From: HGM04593 sp045636125
GTDB lineage: Bacteria; Bacteroidota; Bacteroidia; Bacteroidales; Bacteroidaceae
DNA: 64,000 bases
NCBI GenBank assembly: GCA_045636125.1
Contig: JAZTWX010000020.1
Location: forward strand, 62,001 to 126,000
Reading direction: 5' to 3'
This document shows, piece by piece, positions 31,584-40,778 of the stretch. Position 1 is the stretch's first letter; every line of letters begins with the position of its first letter. The position numbers and the translations under genes were made by a program. Below the pieces are notes generated by a model. The model worked only from the letters and a program-made list of their open reading frames with translations. It was not told where the DNA came from and made no database searches.

Positions 31584-34205
31584 ATGGCAGAAAAAGATAC
31601 TGCTGCAACCCCTATGATGCGTCAGTTTTTGGAGCTCAAAGCCAAACACCCCGACGCTGTTCTTCTGTTCCGTTGCGGCGATTTCTATGAAACATACTGT
31701 TCCGATGCTATAATTGCGTCGGAAATTCTGGGAATAACCCTCACAAAGCGTTCCAACGGAAAAAATCCGTCGGCACAGGCTACCGAAATGGCAGGTTTTC
31801 CCTTTCACGCGCTCGATACTTATCTTCCCAAGCTCGTGCGTGCGGGCAAGCGTGTGGCCATATGCGACCAGCTCGAAGATCCCAAGATGACCAAAAAACT
31901 GGTTAAACGTGGTATTACAGAGCTTGTTACGCCCGGTGTATCAATAAACGACAATATTCTCGATTATAAAGAGAATAATTTCCTTGCCGCGGTGCATTTC
32001 GGCAAGCCAATGTGTGGAGTATCTTTTCTCGATATTTCAACGGGTGAATACCTGCTTGCCGAGGGTACATTCGATTATGTTGAAAAGCTGCTCGTGAATT
32101 TCCGCCCCAAAGAGGTACTCTTTGAGCGCGGGCAAAAAAAGCGTTTCGAGGAGTGTTTCGGTGCAAAATACCTCACATTCGAGCTCGATGACTGGGCTTT
32201 CACCGAGGAATTTGCCAACGAAAAGCTCACAAAGCATTTTGAAACAAAAAACCTCAAAGGCTTCGGCATTGGCCATTTGCGCAGTGGAATTGTGGCTGCG
32301 GGTGCAATTCTGCACTACTTGAACGTTACGCTACACACTCAAATTTCGCACATAAGAAACATTTCGCGCATAGAAGAGGAACGATACGTGCGACTCGACA
32401 AATTCACCGTGCGAAGCCTTGAACTTATTGGCAGTATGCACGAGGGTGGAAGCTCGCTTCTGTCGGTTATAGACAAAACCGTAACAGCTATGGGTGCGCG
32501 CCTGTTGAAACGCTGGCTGGTGTTCCCGTTGAAGGATAAAAAGCCCATAGACGAGCGCCTGGATATTGTGGAATATTATTTCCGCGAGCCTGCTTTCCGC
32601 GATGTAATAGAGGAAAATCTATCGCTTGTGGGCGACCTTGAACGCATAATTTCAAAGGTAGCGGCAGCGCGTGTATCGCCCCGCGAACTTGTGCAGCTGA
32701 AACTGGCTCTGCAGGCTATTGAGCCCATAAAAACAGCGTGCGAGGCATCGCATAACGATGCCATAAAACAAATTGGTGCCCGGCTAGATGCCTGTGCTGA
32801 TATACGCGACCGCATTGCGCGTGAAATTGTGCCTGAGCCACCTTTGTTACTCAACAAGGGCGGGGTAGTGGCCGATGGTGTGAGTGACGAGCTCGACGAA
32901 CTGCGCGCAATTGCATACAACGGCAAGGATTATCTCATGCAGCTGCAGCAGCGCGAGAGTGAGCGCACCGGTATCCCCAGCCTTAAAATATCGTTCAACA
33001 ACGTATTCGGATATTATATTGAGGTGCGTAACACATACAAGGATAATGTTCCCGCCGAGTGGATACGCAAGCAGACACTTGTGAACGCCGAGCGTTACAT
33101 TACACAGGAGCTCAAAGAGTACGAAGAAAAAATACTTGGTGCCGAGGAGAAGATACTTGCGCTTGAAACACGCATATTCACCGAACTTGTGACCGACCTT
33201 GCAAGCTACATCCCCTCGATTCAGCTCGACGCCACTTTGCTTGCACGGCTCGACGTTCTCTTGTCGTTTGCAAACACCTCACGTGCCTATAAATACATTC
33301 GTCCGGTGGTAGACGAGAGTGATGTGCTTGATATTAAACAGGGCCGTCACCCGGTTATCGAAAGACAAATGGCAGTGGGGGAGAGTTACGTTCCCAATGA
33401 CCTTTATCTCGACGGTGAAAAGCAGCAGATAATAATTGTAACGGGTCCCAATATGGCCGGTAAGTCGGCTCTGTTGCGCCAAACAGCACTAATCACACTG
33501 CTTGCACAGATAGGTTGCTTTGTACCGGCCGACAGTGCCCGCATAGGCCTTGTCGATAAAATTTTCACCCGTGTGGGAGCAAGTGACAATATATCGGCCG
33601 GCGAGTCTACCTTTATGGTTGAAATGACCGAGGCTGCCAACATATTGAACAATCTTTCGGGGCGCAGCCTTGTGCTCTTCGATGAGCTTGGTCGCGGAAC
33701 ATCTACTTACGATGGAATGTCCATTGCCTGGGCAATCGTGGAGTATATACACGAATTTTCACGCGGCAGGGCGCGCACATTGTTTGCCACTCATTATCAC
33801 GAACTTAACGAAATGGAAAAGAGCTTCCCGCGCGTGAAGAACTTCAATGTATCGGTGCGTGAGATAGATGGTAGGGTGATATTTATGCGCAAGCTTATGC
33901 CCGGTGGCAGCGAACACTCGTTCGGTATTCACGTTGCAAAATTGGCAGGTATGCCCAAAAGTATTGTAAAGCGTTCCGAGCAAATTTTGAGCAAGTTGGA
34001 GGCCAACGACAATCGTGGCGACATAAAAAGTGCCCCCACAGCATCCATTGCCGACAGCCGCGAGGGTGTGCAGCTGAATTTCTTCCAGCTCGACGACCCT
34101 GTGCTCTCGCAGGTGCGCGACGAAATTCTGGGAATTGATGTAAACAACCTCACACCGCTTGAGGCACTCAATAAATTAAACGAGATACAGAAAATTGTAA
34201 AGTAA
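31584..34205 (+). CDS. mutS: DNA mismatch repair protein MutS
   Basis: MutS recognises mismatches and signals through MutL. The mismatch-binding N-terminus shows MMRQFLELKAKHPDAVLLFRCGDFYE, where the Phe-x-Glu wedge appears as the GDFYE block. The connector, core and clamp domains follow. The ATPase has Walker A GPNMAGKS (about residues 621-628), the signature GRSLVLFDELGRGTSTYDG with Walker B, and ATHYHEL. The C-terminal tail LTPLEALNKLNEIQKI is also typical. The start at 31584 (MAEKDTAATP) is preferred to the ATG at 31569, which would add five odd residues. The protein has 873 residues. Confidence 0.96.
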   Translation: MAEKDTAATPMMRQFLELKAKHPDAVLLFRCGDFYETYCSDAIIASEILGITLTKRSNGKNPSAQATEMAGFPFHALDTYLPKLVRAGKRVAICDQLEDPKMTKKLVKRGITELVTPGVSINDNILDYKENNFLAAVHFGKPMCGVSFLDISTGEYLLAEGTFDYVEKLLVNFRPKEVLFERGQKKRFEECFGAKYLTFELDDWAFTEEFANEKLTKHFETKNLKGFGIGHLRSGIVAAGAILHYLNVTLHTQISHIRNISRIEEERYVRLDKFTVRSLELIGSMHEGGSSLLSVIDKTVTAMGARLLKRWLVFPLKDKKPIDERLDIVEYYFREPAFRDVIEENLSLVGDLERIISKVAAARVSPRELVQLKLALQAIEPIKTACEASHNDAIKQIGARLDACADIRDRIAREIVPEPPLLLNKGGVVADGVSDELDELRAIAYNGKDYLMQLQQRESERTGIPSLKISFNNVFGYYIEVRNTYKDNVPAEWIRKQTLVNAERYITQELKEYEEKILGAEEKILALETRIFTELVTDLASYIPSIQLDATLLARLDVLLSFANTSRAYKYIRPVVDESDVLDIKQGRHPVIERQMAVGESYVPNDLYLDGEKQQIIIVTGPNMAGKSALLRQTALITLLAQIGCFVPADSARIGLVDKIFTRVGASDNISAGESTFMVEMTEAANILNNLSGRSLVLFDELGRGTSTYDGMSIAWAIVEYIHEFSRGRARTLFATHYHELNEMEKSFPRVKNFNVSVREIDGRVIFMRKLMPGGSEHSFGIHVAKLAGMPKSIVKRSEQILSKLEANDNRGDIKSAPTASIADSREGVQLNFFQLDDPVLSQVRDEILGIDVNNLTPLEALNKLNEIQKIVK

Positions 34206-34229
34206 TATTTTACGGTTATAATTGTTAGT

Positions 34230-34263
34230 AATATCCCTGCTTTGTGGCGGGGATATTTTTTTG
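34230..34263 (+). terminator. terminator of mutS
   Basis: AATATCCC (34230-34237) pairs with GGGATATT (34250-34257), followed by a T-run, 25 bases after the stop codon. Confidence 0.8.
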
Positions 34264-34324
34264 TATTCAAGAACAAAGCCACGGCCTGATTGTTAAGAAA
34301 TTAAATATAAATACTTTATTGTTT

Positions 34325-35833
34325 ATGGATGAAAAATTTCTTACCAACGAGGCAGGTGCGCCTGTTATCGACAATACCAATTCCCTGTCTGCAGGGCAGC
34401 GTGGCCCTCTTTTGCTCGAGGATAATTGGCTCATAGAAAAACTTGCACATTTCGACCGCGAGGTTATTCCCGAACGTCGTATGCACGCAAAGGGTAGTGG
34501 GGCCTTTGGCTGTTTCACCGTTACCAATGACATCACCCGCTACAGCTGTGCATCGCTCTTTTCGGCAGTGGGTAAAAAGACCGATGTTCTTGTGCGTTTT
34601 TCAACCGTTGCAGGCGAGCGTGGTGCAGCCGATGCCGAGCGCGATATCCGCGGTTTTGCCGTGCGTTTTTATACCGAGGAGGGTAATTGGGACCTTGTGG
34701 GTAACAACACCCCTGTATTCTTCTTGCGCGACCCCCTGCAGTTCCCCGACCTTAACCACGCAATAAAGCGCGACCCGCGCACCAACTTGCGTTCGCCGCA
34801 GAGTAATTGGGACTTTTGGACTATGTTGCCCGAGGCGCTGCACCAGGTGACAATAGTAATGTCCGACAGGGGTATCCCTGCATCGTACCGCCATATGCAC
34901 GGCTTTGGTTCGCACACCTTCAGCCTCATAAACAGCAAGGGCGAGAGGGTGTGGGTGAAATTCCATTTCATCACACAGCAGGGTATAAAAAACCTCAGTA
35001 ACGATGAGGCTGCCGACATTATAGCCAAAGACCGTGAGAGCCACGGGCGCGACCTCTTCGATGCCATTGAGCGTGGCGATTACCCACGCTGGAAATTGTG
35101 TGTGCAGATAATGACCGAGGAGCAGGCACGCAGCTACAAGGAGAACCCCTTCGACCTCACCAAGGTATGGAGCCACAAGCAGTTTCCACTCATAGAGGTG
35201 GGTATATTGGAACTGAACATGAATCCCGAAAATTACTTTGCACAGATAGAGCAGGCAGCGTTCAATCCTGCCCACATAGTGCCCGGCATAGGGCTGTCGC
35301 CCGATAAAATGTTGCAAGGAAGGCTCTTTTCATACGGCGATGCGCAGCGTTACCGCCTGGGTGTGAACCATGACCAGATACCGGTGAACCGCCCGCGTTG
35401 TCCCTTCCATAGTTATCACCGCGATGGTCTTATGCGTGTAGATGAAAACAGTGGTGCCACAAAGGGCTATTCGCCCAACAGTATAGGGGAGTGGCAGGTA
35501 AAGGATACCGTGCATTCATATTCTCCCGTGAACGGGGAGGCTATGCGTTACAACCCTTACGAGGAGCGCGAGGACAACTGTTTCTATCAGGCAGGCGACC
35601 TCTACCGCCTTATGACCGAGGAGAAGCGCCGCTTGCTCATAAGCAACACCGCTGCCGATATTATGCCTGTTACCGATAATATAAAATATCGCCACGCGGC
35701 CCATTGTTATCTTGCCGACGTGGAGTATGGCACCCGCATAGCCGATGCCCTACACCTATCCATAGACGAGGTCAAACGGCTTGCCTCATTGAGCGAAAAA
35801 GAGCGCTTGGAGGCCACAAAAACGGTTTGTTAG
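34325..35833 (+). CDS. katA: haem catalase (clade 3, KatA/KatB type)
   Basis: The enzyme dismutates hydrogen peroxide. The distal histidine lies in ERRMHAKGSGAFG and the distal asparagine in NNTPVFFLRDPLQFPD. The proximal haem tyrosine lies in LFSYGDAQRYRLG. LPEALHQVTIVMSDRGIP and MHGFGSHTFSL are further catalase blocks. From ATG 34325 the protein has 502 residues, the size of small-subunit clade 3 catalases. The reading frame from 34244 would begin inside the mutS terminator region and is rejected as start. A catalase fits an anaerobe that tolerates oxygen exposure. No OxyR-type operator was recognised. Confidence 0.95.
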   Translation: MDEKFLTNEAGAPVIDNTNSLSAGQRGPLLLEDNWLIEKLAHFDREVIPERRMHAKGSGAFGCFTVTNDITRYSCASLFSAVGKKTDVLVRFSTVAGERGAADAERDIRGFAVRFYTEEGNWDLVGNNTPVFFLRDPLQFPDLNHAIKRDPRTNLRSPQSNWDFWTMLPEALHQVTIVMSDRGIPASYRHMHGFGSHTFSLINSKGERVWVKFHFITQQGIKNLSNDEAADIIAKDRESHGRDLFDAIERGDYPRWKLCVQIMTEEQARSYKENPFDLTKVWSHKQFPLIEVGILELNMNPENYFAQIEQAAFNPAHIVPGIGLSPDKMLQGRLFSYGDAQRYRLGVNHDQIPVNRPRCPFHSYHRDGLMRVDENSGATKGYSPNSIGEWQVKDTVHSYSPVNGEAMRYNPYEEREDNCFYQAGDLYRLMTEEKRRLLISNTAADIMPVTDNIKYRHAAHCYLADVEYGTRIADALHLSIDEVKRLASLSEKERLEATKTVC

Positions 35834-35844
35834 GTATAATACTT

Positions 35845-35888
35845 ACATCAATAAAAAAAGCAGCCTACGCTGCTTTTTTTATTGATGT
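35845..35888. terminator. bidirectional terminator between katA and lgt, overlapping lgt codons
   Basis: Arms at 35845-35864 and 35869-35888 form a perfect 20-bp stem with a 4-base loop, including a GCAGC/GCTGC core and A/T tracts on each side. The right arm encodes the last residues of Lgt (SIKKAA) on the minus strand. Confidence 0.9.
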
Positions 35889-36689
35889 AATCATATAATA
35901 GATTCCTATAATCATAAACGGGATACTTAGCCATTGTCCCATATCGAGCGCCATATTTTCCTCGAAATTCACCTGCACCTCCTTTATGAACTCCACAAAG
36001 AAGCGGAAAGTGAATATGGTGGCAAGGCAGTAGCCAAAATAGAATCCCGTGCCCACACGTTTCGGGAACTTTTTGTAGATGAACCAGCCGCCGATGAATA
36101 TAAGCAAATATGCAATAGCCTCGTAGAGTTGTGCAGGGTGGCGCGGAGAGCTGTCGACCTGTGCGAATATTATTCCCAAGGGGCTGTCGGTTACGCGTCC
36201 CAGAATCTCGGAATTCATAAAGTTGCCCAAGCGTATGAAGGCTGCCACTATGGGGGTTGTAATTGCAATATTATCGAGCACCCACAAGAAAGAGAGTTTT
36301 GTCCTGCGGCTGTAAAGCAACAGGGCAATCATTAATCCTATTGTTCCTCCGTGGCTTGCAAGCCCTTGATAACCTGTGAAATACCACCCGTCTGCGGTTA
36401 TTTTAACTGGCAGAAACATTTCCCAAATGTTATTCAGGTAGTATTCGGGCTCATAAAAAAGGCAGTGTCCCAGGCGTGCACCCAGCAATATTCCCACAAA
36501 GCAGTACATGAAAAGCGGCTCGAAAAGCTGCTCGCTCACCTTCTGTTTTTTGTAGAGGTGTTGCATTATTAAATAGCCTGCTGCGAGTGCTACCACCCAG
36601 CATAGTGAGTAGTAACGCACGCCGAACCCAAACAGGTTGAATGCAATTTCGTCGGGGTTCCAGATAATGTGGCAGGGGAGTGTGGTCAT
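35865..36689 (-). CDS. lgt: prolipoprotein diacylglyceryl transferase
   Basis: Lgt attaches diacylglycerol to the lipobox cysteine of prelipoproteins in the inner membrane. The family signature RLGNFMNSEILGRVTD (with the essential Asn/Glu/Arg) is present, as are LASHGGTIGLMIAL (catalytic His) and GARLGHCLFYEPEYY. About seven hydrophobic segments are seen. Length 274 is normal. The last seven codons lie inside the shared terminator stem. The ychF gene starts its 3' end 12 bases upstream, so lgt is probably expressed with ychF. Confidence 0.95.
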   Translation of the reverse strand: MTTLPCHIIWNPDEIAFNLFGFGVRYYSLCWVVALAAGYLIMQHLYKKQKVSEQLFEPLFMYCFVGILLGARLGHCLFYEPEYYLNNIWEMFLPVKITADGWYFTGYQGLASHGGTIGLMIALLLYSRRTKLSFLWVLDNIAITTPIVAAFIRLGNFMNSEILGRVTDSPLGIIFAQVDSSPRHPAQLYEAIAYLLIFIGGWFIYKKFPKRVGTGFYFGYCLATIFTFRFFVEFIKEVQVNFEENMALDMGQWLSIPFMIIGIYYMITSIKKAA

Positions 36690-36701
36690 ACTGCTGTTTT
36701 G

Positions 36702-37805
36702 TTATACGTTGAACAAGAAGTGCATAATGTCGCCATCCTGTACAACATACTCCTTGCCCTCGATTCCCATTTTACCGGCCTCTTTAACGGCAGCCTCGGA
36801 ACCGTAGTTTATGTAGTCGTCGTACTTTATCACCTGGGCACGGATGAAGCCTTTTTCAAAATCGCTGTGTATTACACCTGCACACTGGGGAGCTTTCCAT
36901 CCCTTGCGGAAGGTCCACGCCTTCACCTCCATTTCGCCTGCGGTGATAAAGGTTTGCAGGTTCAGAAGGTTGTAGATTGCCTTTATAAGGCGGTCGCAAC
37001 CCGACTCGGTGAGTCCCATATCTTCGAGGAACATCTGCTTCTCTTCGTAGCTTTCGAGCTCGGCAATGTCGGCCTCTGTCTGTGCCGAAATAATGAGAAG
37101 CTCGGCATTTTCGTCCTTAATGGCATTGCGCACTGCATCGACATATTTGTTTCCGGCAGCAGCTGATGTGTCATCAACATTGCACACATAGAGCACAGGC
37201 TTTGTTGTGAGCAGGAAAAGATTCTTTGCAACGTTCTGCTCATCCTCGGTCTCAAAAACCACTGTACGGGCCGATTTTCCTGCTTCCAGGGCCTCTTTGT
37301 ACTGCATAAGTACATCGTACTCGAGCTTTGCCTGCTTGTCGCCGCCCACGCGAGCCTGTTTTTCAACTCGTTTAATGCGATTCTCAATTGTTTCCAGGTC
37401 TTTCAGCTGCAGCTCAATGTCGATAATCTCCTTGTCGCGCACGGGGTCGACCGAACCGTCGACGTGCACAATGTTGTCGTTGTCGAAACAACGGAGAACG
37501 TGTATAATTGCGTCGGTCTCACGTATGTTACCGAGGAATTGGTTGCCCAGTCCTTCGCCCTTGCTGGCACCTTTCACAAGGCCTGCAATGTCCACAATAT
37601 CACAAGTTGCGGGTACTATGCGGCCGGGGTGAACAATTTCGGCAAGTTTGTTGAGTCGTTCATCGGGAACGGTAATTTGTCCCATCTGCGCGTCGATGGT
37701 GCAGAAGGGGAAGTTTGCCGCCTGTGCCTTTGCACTCGACAAACAGTTGAAAAGGGTCGATTTTCCTACGTTGGGCAAGCCCACAATTCCTGCTTTCAAA
37801 GCCAT
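36702..37805 (-). CDS. ychF: redox-regulated ATPase YchF (Obg-like, OLA1 family)
   Basis: YchF is an Obg-type P-loop protein that prefers ATP and associates with the ribosome. G1 is GLPNVGKSTLFN at residues 7-18, then NFPFCTIDAQMGQI (switch I) and VDIAGLVKGASKGEGLGNQFL (G3 and switch II). The G4 motif is replaced by the NVDD-type found in YchF (YVCNVDDTS), consistent with loss of GTP specificity. The C-terminal TGS domain includes EVKAWTFRKGWKAPQCAGVIH. The start at 37805 (MALKAGIVGLP) fits the family; the ATG at 37880 would lie upstream of its promoter hairpin. The protein has 367 residues. Confidence 0.95.
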   Translation of the reverse strand: MALKAGIVGLPNVGKSTLFNCLSSAKAQAANFPFCTIDAQMGQITVPDERLNKLAEIVHPGRIVPATCDIVDIAGLVKGASKGEGLGNQFLGNIRETDAIIHVLRCFDNDNIVHVDGSVDPVRDKEIIDIELQLKDLETIENRIKRVEKQARVGGDKQAKLEYDVLMQYKEALEAGKSARTVVFETEDEQNVAKNLFLLTTKPVLYVCNVDDTSAAAGNKYVDAVRNAIKDENAELLIISAQTEADIAELESYEEKQMFLEDMGLTESGCDRLIKAIYNLLNLQTFITAGEMEVKAWTFRKGWKAPQCAGVIHSDFEKGFIRAQVIKYDDYINYGSEAAVKEAGKMGIEGKEYVVQDGDIMHFLFNV

Positions 37806-37836
37806 ATTTCTGTATATTATTCTGTTATTAAAATCG

Positions 37837-37877
37837 TTGCAGTGCCCTCTCTTATAAGAAAAGGCACTGCAAAAATA
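37837..37877 (-). promoter_or_regulatory. ychF promoter box overlapping a strong hairpin
   Basis: On the minus strand TATTTTTG (37877-37870) is a -7 match. The bases just downstream, TTGCAGTGCC (37872-37863), pair with GGGCACTGCAA (37847-37837). The ychF mRNA would therefore begin with a hairpin. The same structure can terminate transcripts coming from the sigma-factor operon. Confidence 0.5.
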
Positions 37878-37901
37878 CAAAATACTTTTGTAAGTAAAAA
37901 A

Positions 37902-38315
37902 TTAAGGTGTAACCTCTCTTTGTCGTCTCTGCTTTACAGCGCGTTCCAAAATATCCATATTGCGGTTGTTGCGATACTCCTCAATGGTGTTGTAGAGCAG
38001 CCATATTATTGTTATTACAAGCAGTGGCAGCAGCAGAATATTGTAATCTAAACTGTTTAATGAGATACCTTCGTTAAGGTATTCTGTTGTAATGTATGCA
38101 ATATAGTGGGCAGTTTCACTCCAATCGGTTATCAAAAGCAGAGCCACACAACCTATAATAGCTATGCAGTTGAGCAAGAGTGGCAGCATGGCAAGCCTGC
38201 TTTTGCGTGCAGGCAGGCGCATCTCTATTTGCGCTTGCAGTTGTCTTTCCCTTTCGGGCTGTGCAGGAAATGCCTTTTTAAGTGCATCGGCAAGTTGTTT
38301 ATCTCTCTCTTTCAT
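37902..38315 (-). CDS. membrane protein, possible anti-sigma factor
   Basis: I do not recognise a family. The 137-residue protein has a charged N-terminal half (KERDKQLADALKKAFPAQPERERQ, about residues 2-25), then two membrane helices at about 43-63 and 92-112, and a basic tail. The start overlaps the end of the ECF sigma-factor gene by 17 bases, indicating translational coupling. Genes in this position usually encode the membrane-bound anti-sigma factor, so this is a reasonable inference although no zinc anti-sigma (HxxxCxxC) motif is present. Confidence 0.6.
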   Translation of the reverse strand: MKERDKQLADALKKAFPAQPERERQLQAQIEMRLPARKSRLAMLPLLLNCIAIIGCVALLLITDWSETAHYIAYITTEYLNEGISLNSLDYNILLLPLLVITIIWLLYNTIEEYRNNRNMDILERAVKQRRQREVTP

Positions 38316-38847
38316 CGCTTTTTAGAATCTTTTCGAGGTTGTTGCGCCCGCGCGACAGATATGCCTTTATGCTGCCGGCAGGGTAGCCTGTTATTTTCTG
38401 TATCTCTTTTATGCTCATCTCCTCAAGGTAGAAAAGCGTTATGCAGTGTCGTTCCTTTTCGTTGAGGCTGTAAATAGCCTTTTGCAGTGCCTCTTCCTGC
38501 CACGTGGGTGGTGGCCCTTCGTCGGCTATTTCGTATGCGGTGCGTTCATCGTCTATGGGTGTGGTTTGGCAGGCTGCACTGCGTGTGTGGTTCATAAATG
38601 TGTTGAACGCTATGCGGTAGAGCCAGGTGCCGAACGAGGATAGCCCGCGAAATCCTCCAATCCCTTGCCATGCCTTTATGAAGGTCTCTTGTGTGAGGTC
38701 GTCGCTCGTGGCTTGGTTTCCCATCGTCTGCACGAGGAAATATCTACGCACTTGGGGTAGATATTTCTCCATCAAACGCCTGAATGCGCGTTCGTCGTTC
38801 CATAGAAGCACCCTTGTTACCCACAGAATGTCTTCTGAATTTTTCAT
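38299..38847 (-). CDS. ECF-type RNA polymerase sigma factor
   Basis: The 182-residue protein has region 2 (AFRRLMEKYLPQVRRYF, SDDLTQETFIKAWQGI, FGTWLYRIAFNTFMNH) and region 4 (LQKAIYSLNEKERHCITLFYLEEMSIKEIQKITGYPAGSIKAYLSRGRNNL, seen in parts). It has neither region 1 nor region 3, as expected for extracytoplasmic-function sigma factors. The linker PPPTWQEEA is usual in Bacteroidota. It lies between a secreted/membrane protein gene (12 bases upstream) and a coupled membrane-protein gene, suggesting a three-gene envelope stress or signalling unit. The target promoters are unknown. Confidence 0.9.
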   Translation of the reverse strand: MKNSEDILWVTRVLLWNDERAFRRLMEKYLPQVRRYFLVQTMGNQATSDDLTQETFIKAWQGIGGFRGLSSFGTWLYRIAFNTFMNHTRSAACQTTPIDDERTAYEIADEGPPPTWQEEALQKAIYSLNEKERHCITLFYLEEMSIKEIQKITGYPAGSIKAYLSRGRNNLEKILKSDERER

Positions 38848-38859
38848 TGCATCGGCTCT

Positions 38860-39561
38860 TTATTCATTCGTTTCTTCCGCAGCCGGGGCTGGTGCAACGG
38901 CACTTTCCGTGGAACTGTTTTCAACCTTTTTATTAACTTTTTTATCTTTTACGAATTTTACAATGGCTATGGCTGTGCGCACGGTGAGACGCAAAATACC
39001 CACCCAAAAGAGTATATTTGCGAAGGCTAATATTATATCGGCCCACGCGTTGCCTACGTTTATAAAACCAAATCCTATACCTACAATAGTTGCATCGGTA
39101 ATGAAATTCTTGCCTGTGGTTACGCTTTTTTGTGCATTGAAAAGTTCGAGGTTCACCGCTTCTCCCTGTGTGAAAACACCTTTGTCAATGAGTTTGTTAA
39201 ACATCTCTTTCTTTTGCTCGTCTTTGCGCCGTAGGTTGCGGAAGGCAAGCATAGAAACCAATACAATACCGCCTGTTATGGCTATGATTGCCACAATGGG
39301 TATTATGGCTCGGCAGATTTTCTCACTATGTTTAATTGCTGCCTGTCGCATATCCTTTTCGTGGTTCTGCTTCATAGCCAAGCGGGTGTTTTCCATCTTT
39401 TCCAACTCTAATTTATCAATGGCTGTGGCAGCCTCCTCTTTGGTTATGTATCCCTGTTCGGCAAGTTCCATCCACTGTTTGTGGTCTATTTGCGCCTTCG
39501 ATAGTGTGGGCAGTATGGCTATGATTGTCATTAGAAGAATGGTTTTTACAATTTGTTTCAT
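38860..39561 (-). CDS. membrane protein with two SHOCT-like motifs, unknown function
   Basis: From the ATG at 39561 the protein has 233 residues. It starts with a signal peptide (MKQIVKTILLMTIIAILPTLSKAQ, ending near residue 24). Residues 28-46 (WMELAEQGYITKEEAATAI) and a second copy near 120-137 (MFNKLIDKGVFTQGEAV) resemble the short SHOCT motif (L-x3-G-x-I-T-x-E-E). Three hydrophobic segments lie near 80-103, 155-177 and 178-203, and a low-complexity Ala/Pro/Glu tail ends the chain. It precedes the sigma-factor gene by 12 bases and probably belongs to its operon. I can name no family with certainty. Confidence 0.7.
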   Translation of the reverse strand: MKQIVKTILLMTIIAILPTLSKAQIDHKQWMELAEQGYITKEEAATAIDKLELEKMENTRLAMKQNHEKDMRQAAIKHSEKICRAIIPIVAIIAITGGIVLVSMLAFRNLRRKDEQKKEMFNKLIDKGVFTQGEAVNLELFNAQKSVTTGKNFITDATIVGIGFGFINVGNAWADIILAFANILFWVGILRLTVRTAIAIVKFVKDKKVNKKVENSSTESAVAPAPAAEETNE

Positions 39562-39668
39562 CGCTTTTTCTGTTTTAGTGGTTATGACTCTTTTTCGGTA
39601 CCGTATGTTAGACACGGGTACCTGCCGAAAGGTTACAAAAAAGAGATTTTTTTGAAATGGCAGGCTGC

Positions 39669-40742
39669 CTATTGCGCTCTGTTGCCGGTGATGATTTTAC
39701 CTAATCGTGGTGCGTGTGTTTGTAATAATTTATCTATCGTGAAAGCTACGATAACCATTATTACCGGTGTGATAATGTATATTAACAGCAGAATAAAGGG
39801 GTTGTTGCTGTTGAGCAGTGTGTATAACGCCTTTATGGTGGGGCCTATTATTATTCCGTGCAGTGCATATAGCACAAAACATATTTTTGTGAGCCCGGGT
39901 GTGGGGCCTATGATTCTTTTTCTGTACAGCATTGATACAAAATAGAAAAGGGCTGTTATTTTTATGATGTTTGTTGCGAGGAATGCAGCCGCATTGTCAC
40001 CAATGTGGTTTAGAACAATTTGCAGCGGAATGTATAATACGAGTGTGGCAATTCCTATGCTATGGGGTATTTTTGTTATGTTTATATTGTGTATGGCAAT
40101 GTATGCGCCTATTGCGAAAAACATAAATGCGCCGCCACCGAAGCCGGTTATGTCAATTCCTGTATTGGTTATATAGCAAGCGGTGATTATTGCAAAATAT
40201 AGAATTGCTGTTGTGTTCTTTTTAAGCAGGTGGTATAGCAGTGGGGTGCAGATTGAAATTACCATAAGGTCGCGCATATACCATAGTGGCCCGTTGGCAG
40301 GGTCGTAATTATATCTTTGTGAAAAATCCCAATATCCGCTTAAATAATCGGTAATGGTATAGTTTTCGTGCGCAATAACATTGAATCTTATGTACAAAAT
40401 CAGTATAGCAATGGTGTTCCATATAAGGTATGGTACCAATAGCGAGTTTATTCTTCTTTTCAATTTGTCGGCAAAGTGTATTTGTCTTTTTACACCGTTA
40501 TTCCTAAAGAAGAAATATCCCGAGATTATAAAAAGTACCGGTACGGGTTCGGGTAGCACTATTAGGTAGAAGTAGTTGAATATGTATATCAACCATTCCG
40601 GCCATTGGGGTGGTGCGCCTTCCCACATTTCCACAAGTGCATAGATATTTGTGTGCACAAGTACTACCCCAATAATCAATGGGAAACGCAGCCAGGTCAT
40701 TATATCTACCTGTTCTTGGTCGTGTAGTGGTTTGGTACTCAT
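39669..40742 (-). CDS. acyltransferase family 3 membrane protein
   Basis: About ten hydrophobic segments fill the 357 residues. The N-terminal LRFPLIIGVVLVHTNIYAL places the catalytic-type histidine of acyltransferase-3 proteins (R-x10-H pattern) in the first helix. FIISGYFFFRN and PLWYMRDLMVISI are typical loops. Such proteins O-acetylate or otherwise acylate polysaccharides or lipids at the inner membrane. It stands alone between the sigma-factor operon and polA. The acyl group and acceptor are unknown. Confidence 0.82.
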   Translation of the reverse strand: MSTKPLHDQEQVDIMTWLRFPLIIGVVLVHTNIYALVEMWEGAPPQWPEWLIYIFNYFYLIVLPEPVPVLFIISGYFFFRNNGVKRQIHFADKLKRRINSLLVPYLIWNTIAILILYIRFNVIAHENYTITDYLSGYWDFSQRYNYDPANGPLWYMRDLMVISICTPLLYHLLKKNTTAILYFAIITACYITNTGIDITGFGGGAFMFFAIGAYIAIHNINITKIPHSIGIATLVLYIPLQIVLNHIGDNAAAFLATNIIKITALFYFVSMLYRKRIIGPTPGLTKICFVLYALHGIIIGPTIKALYTLLNSNNPFILLLIYIITPVIMVIVAFTIDKLLQTHAPRLGKIITGNRAQ

Positions 40743-40778
40743 TTCGGGTGTCTGTTTTGTGCCTGTGTGTTATACTTG

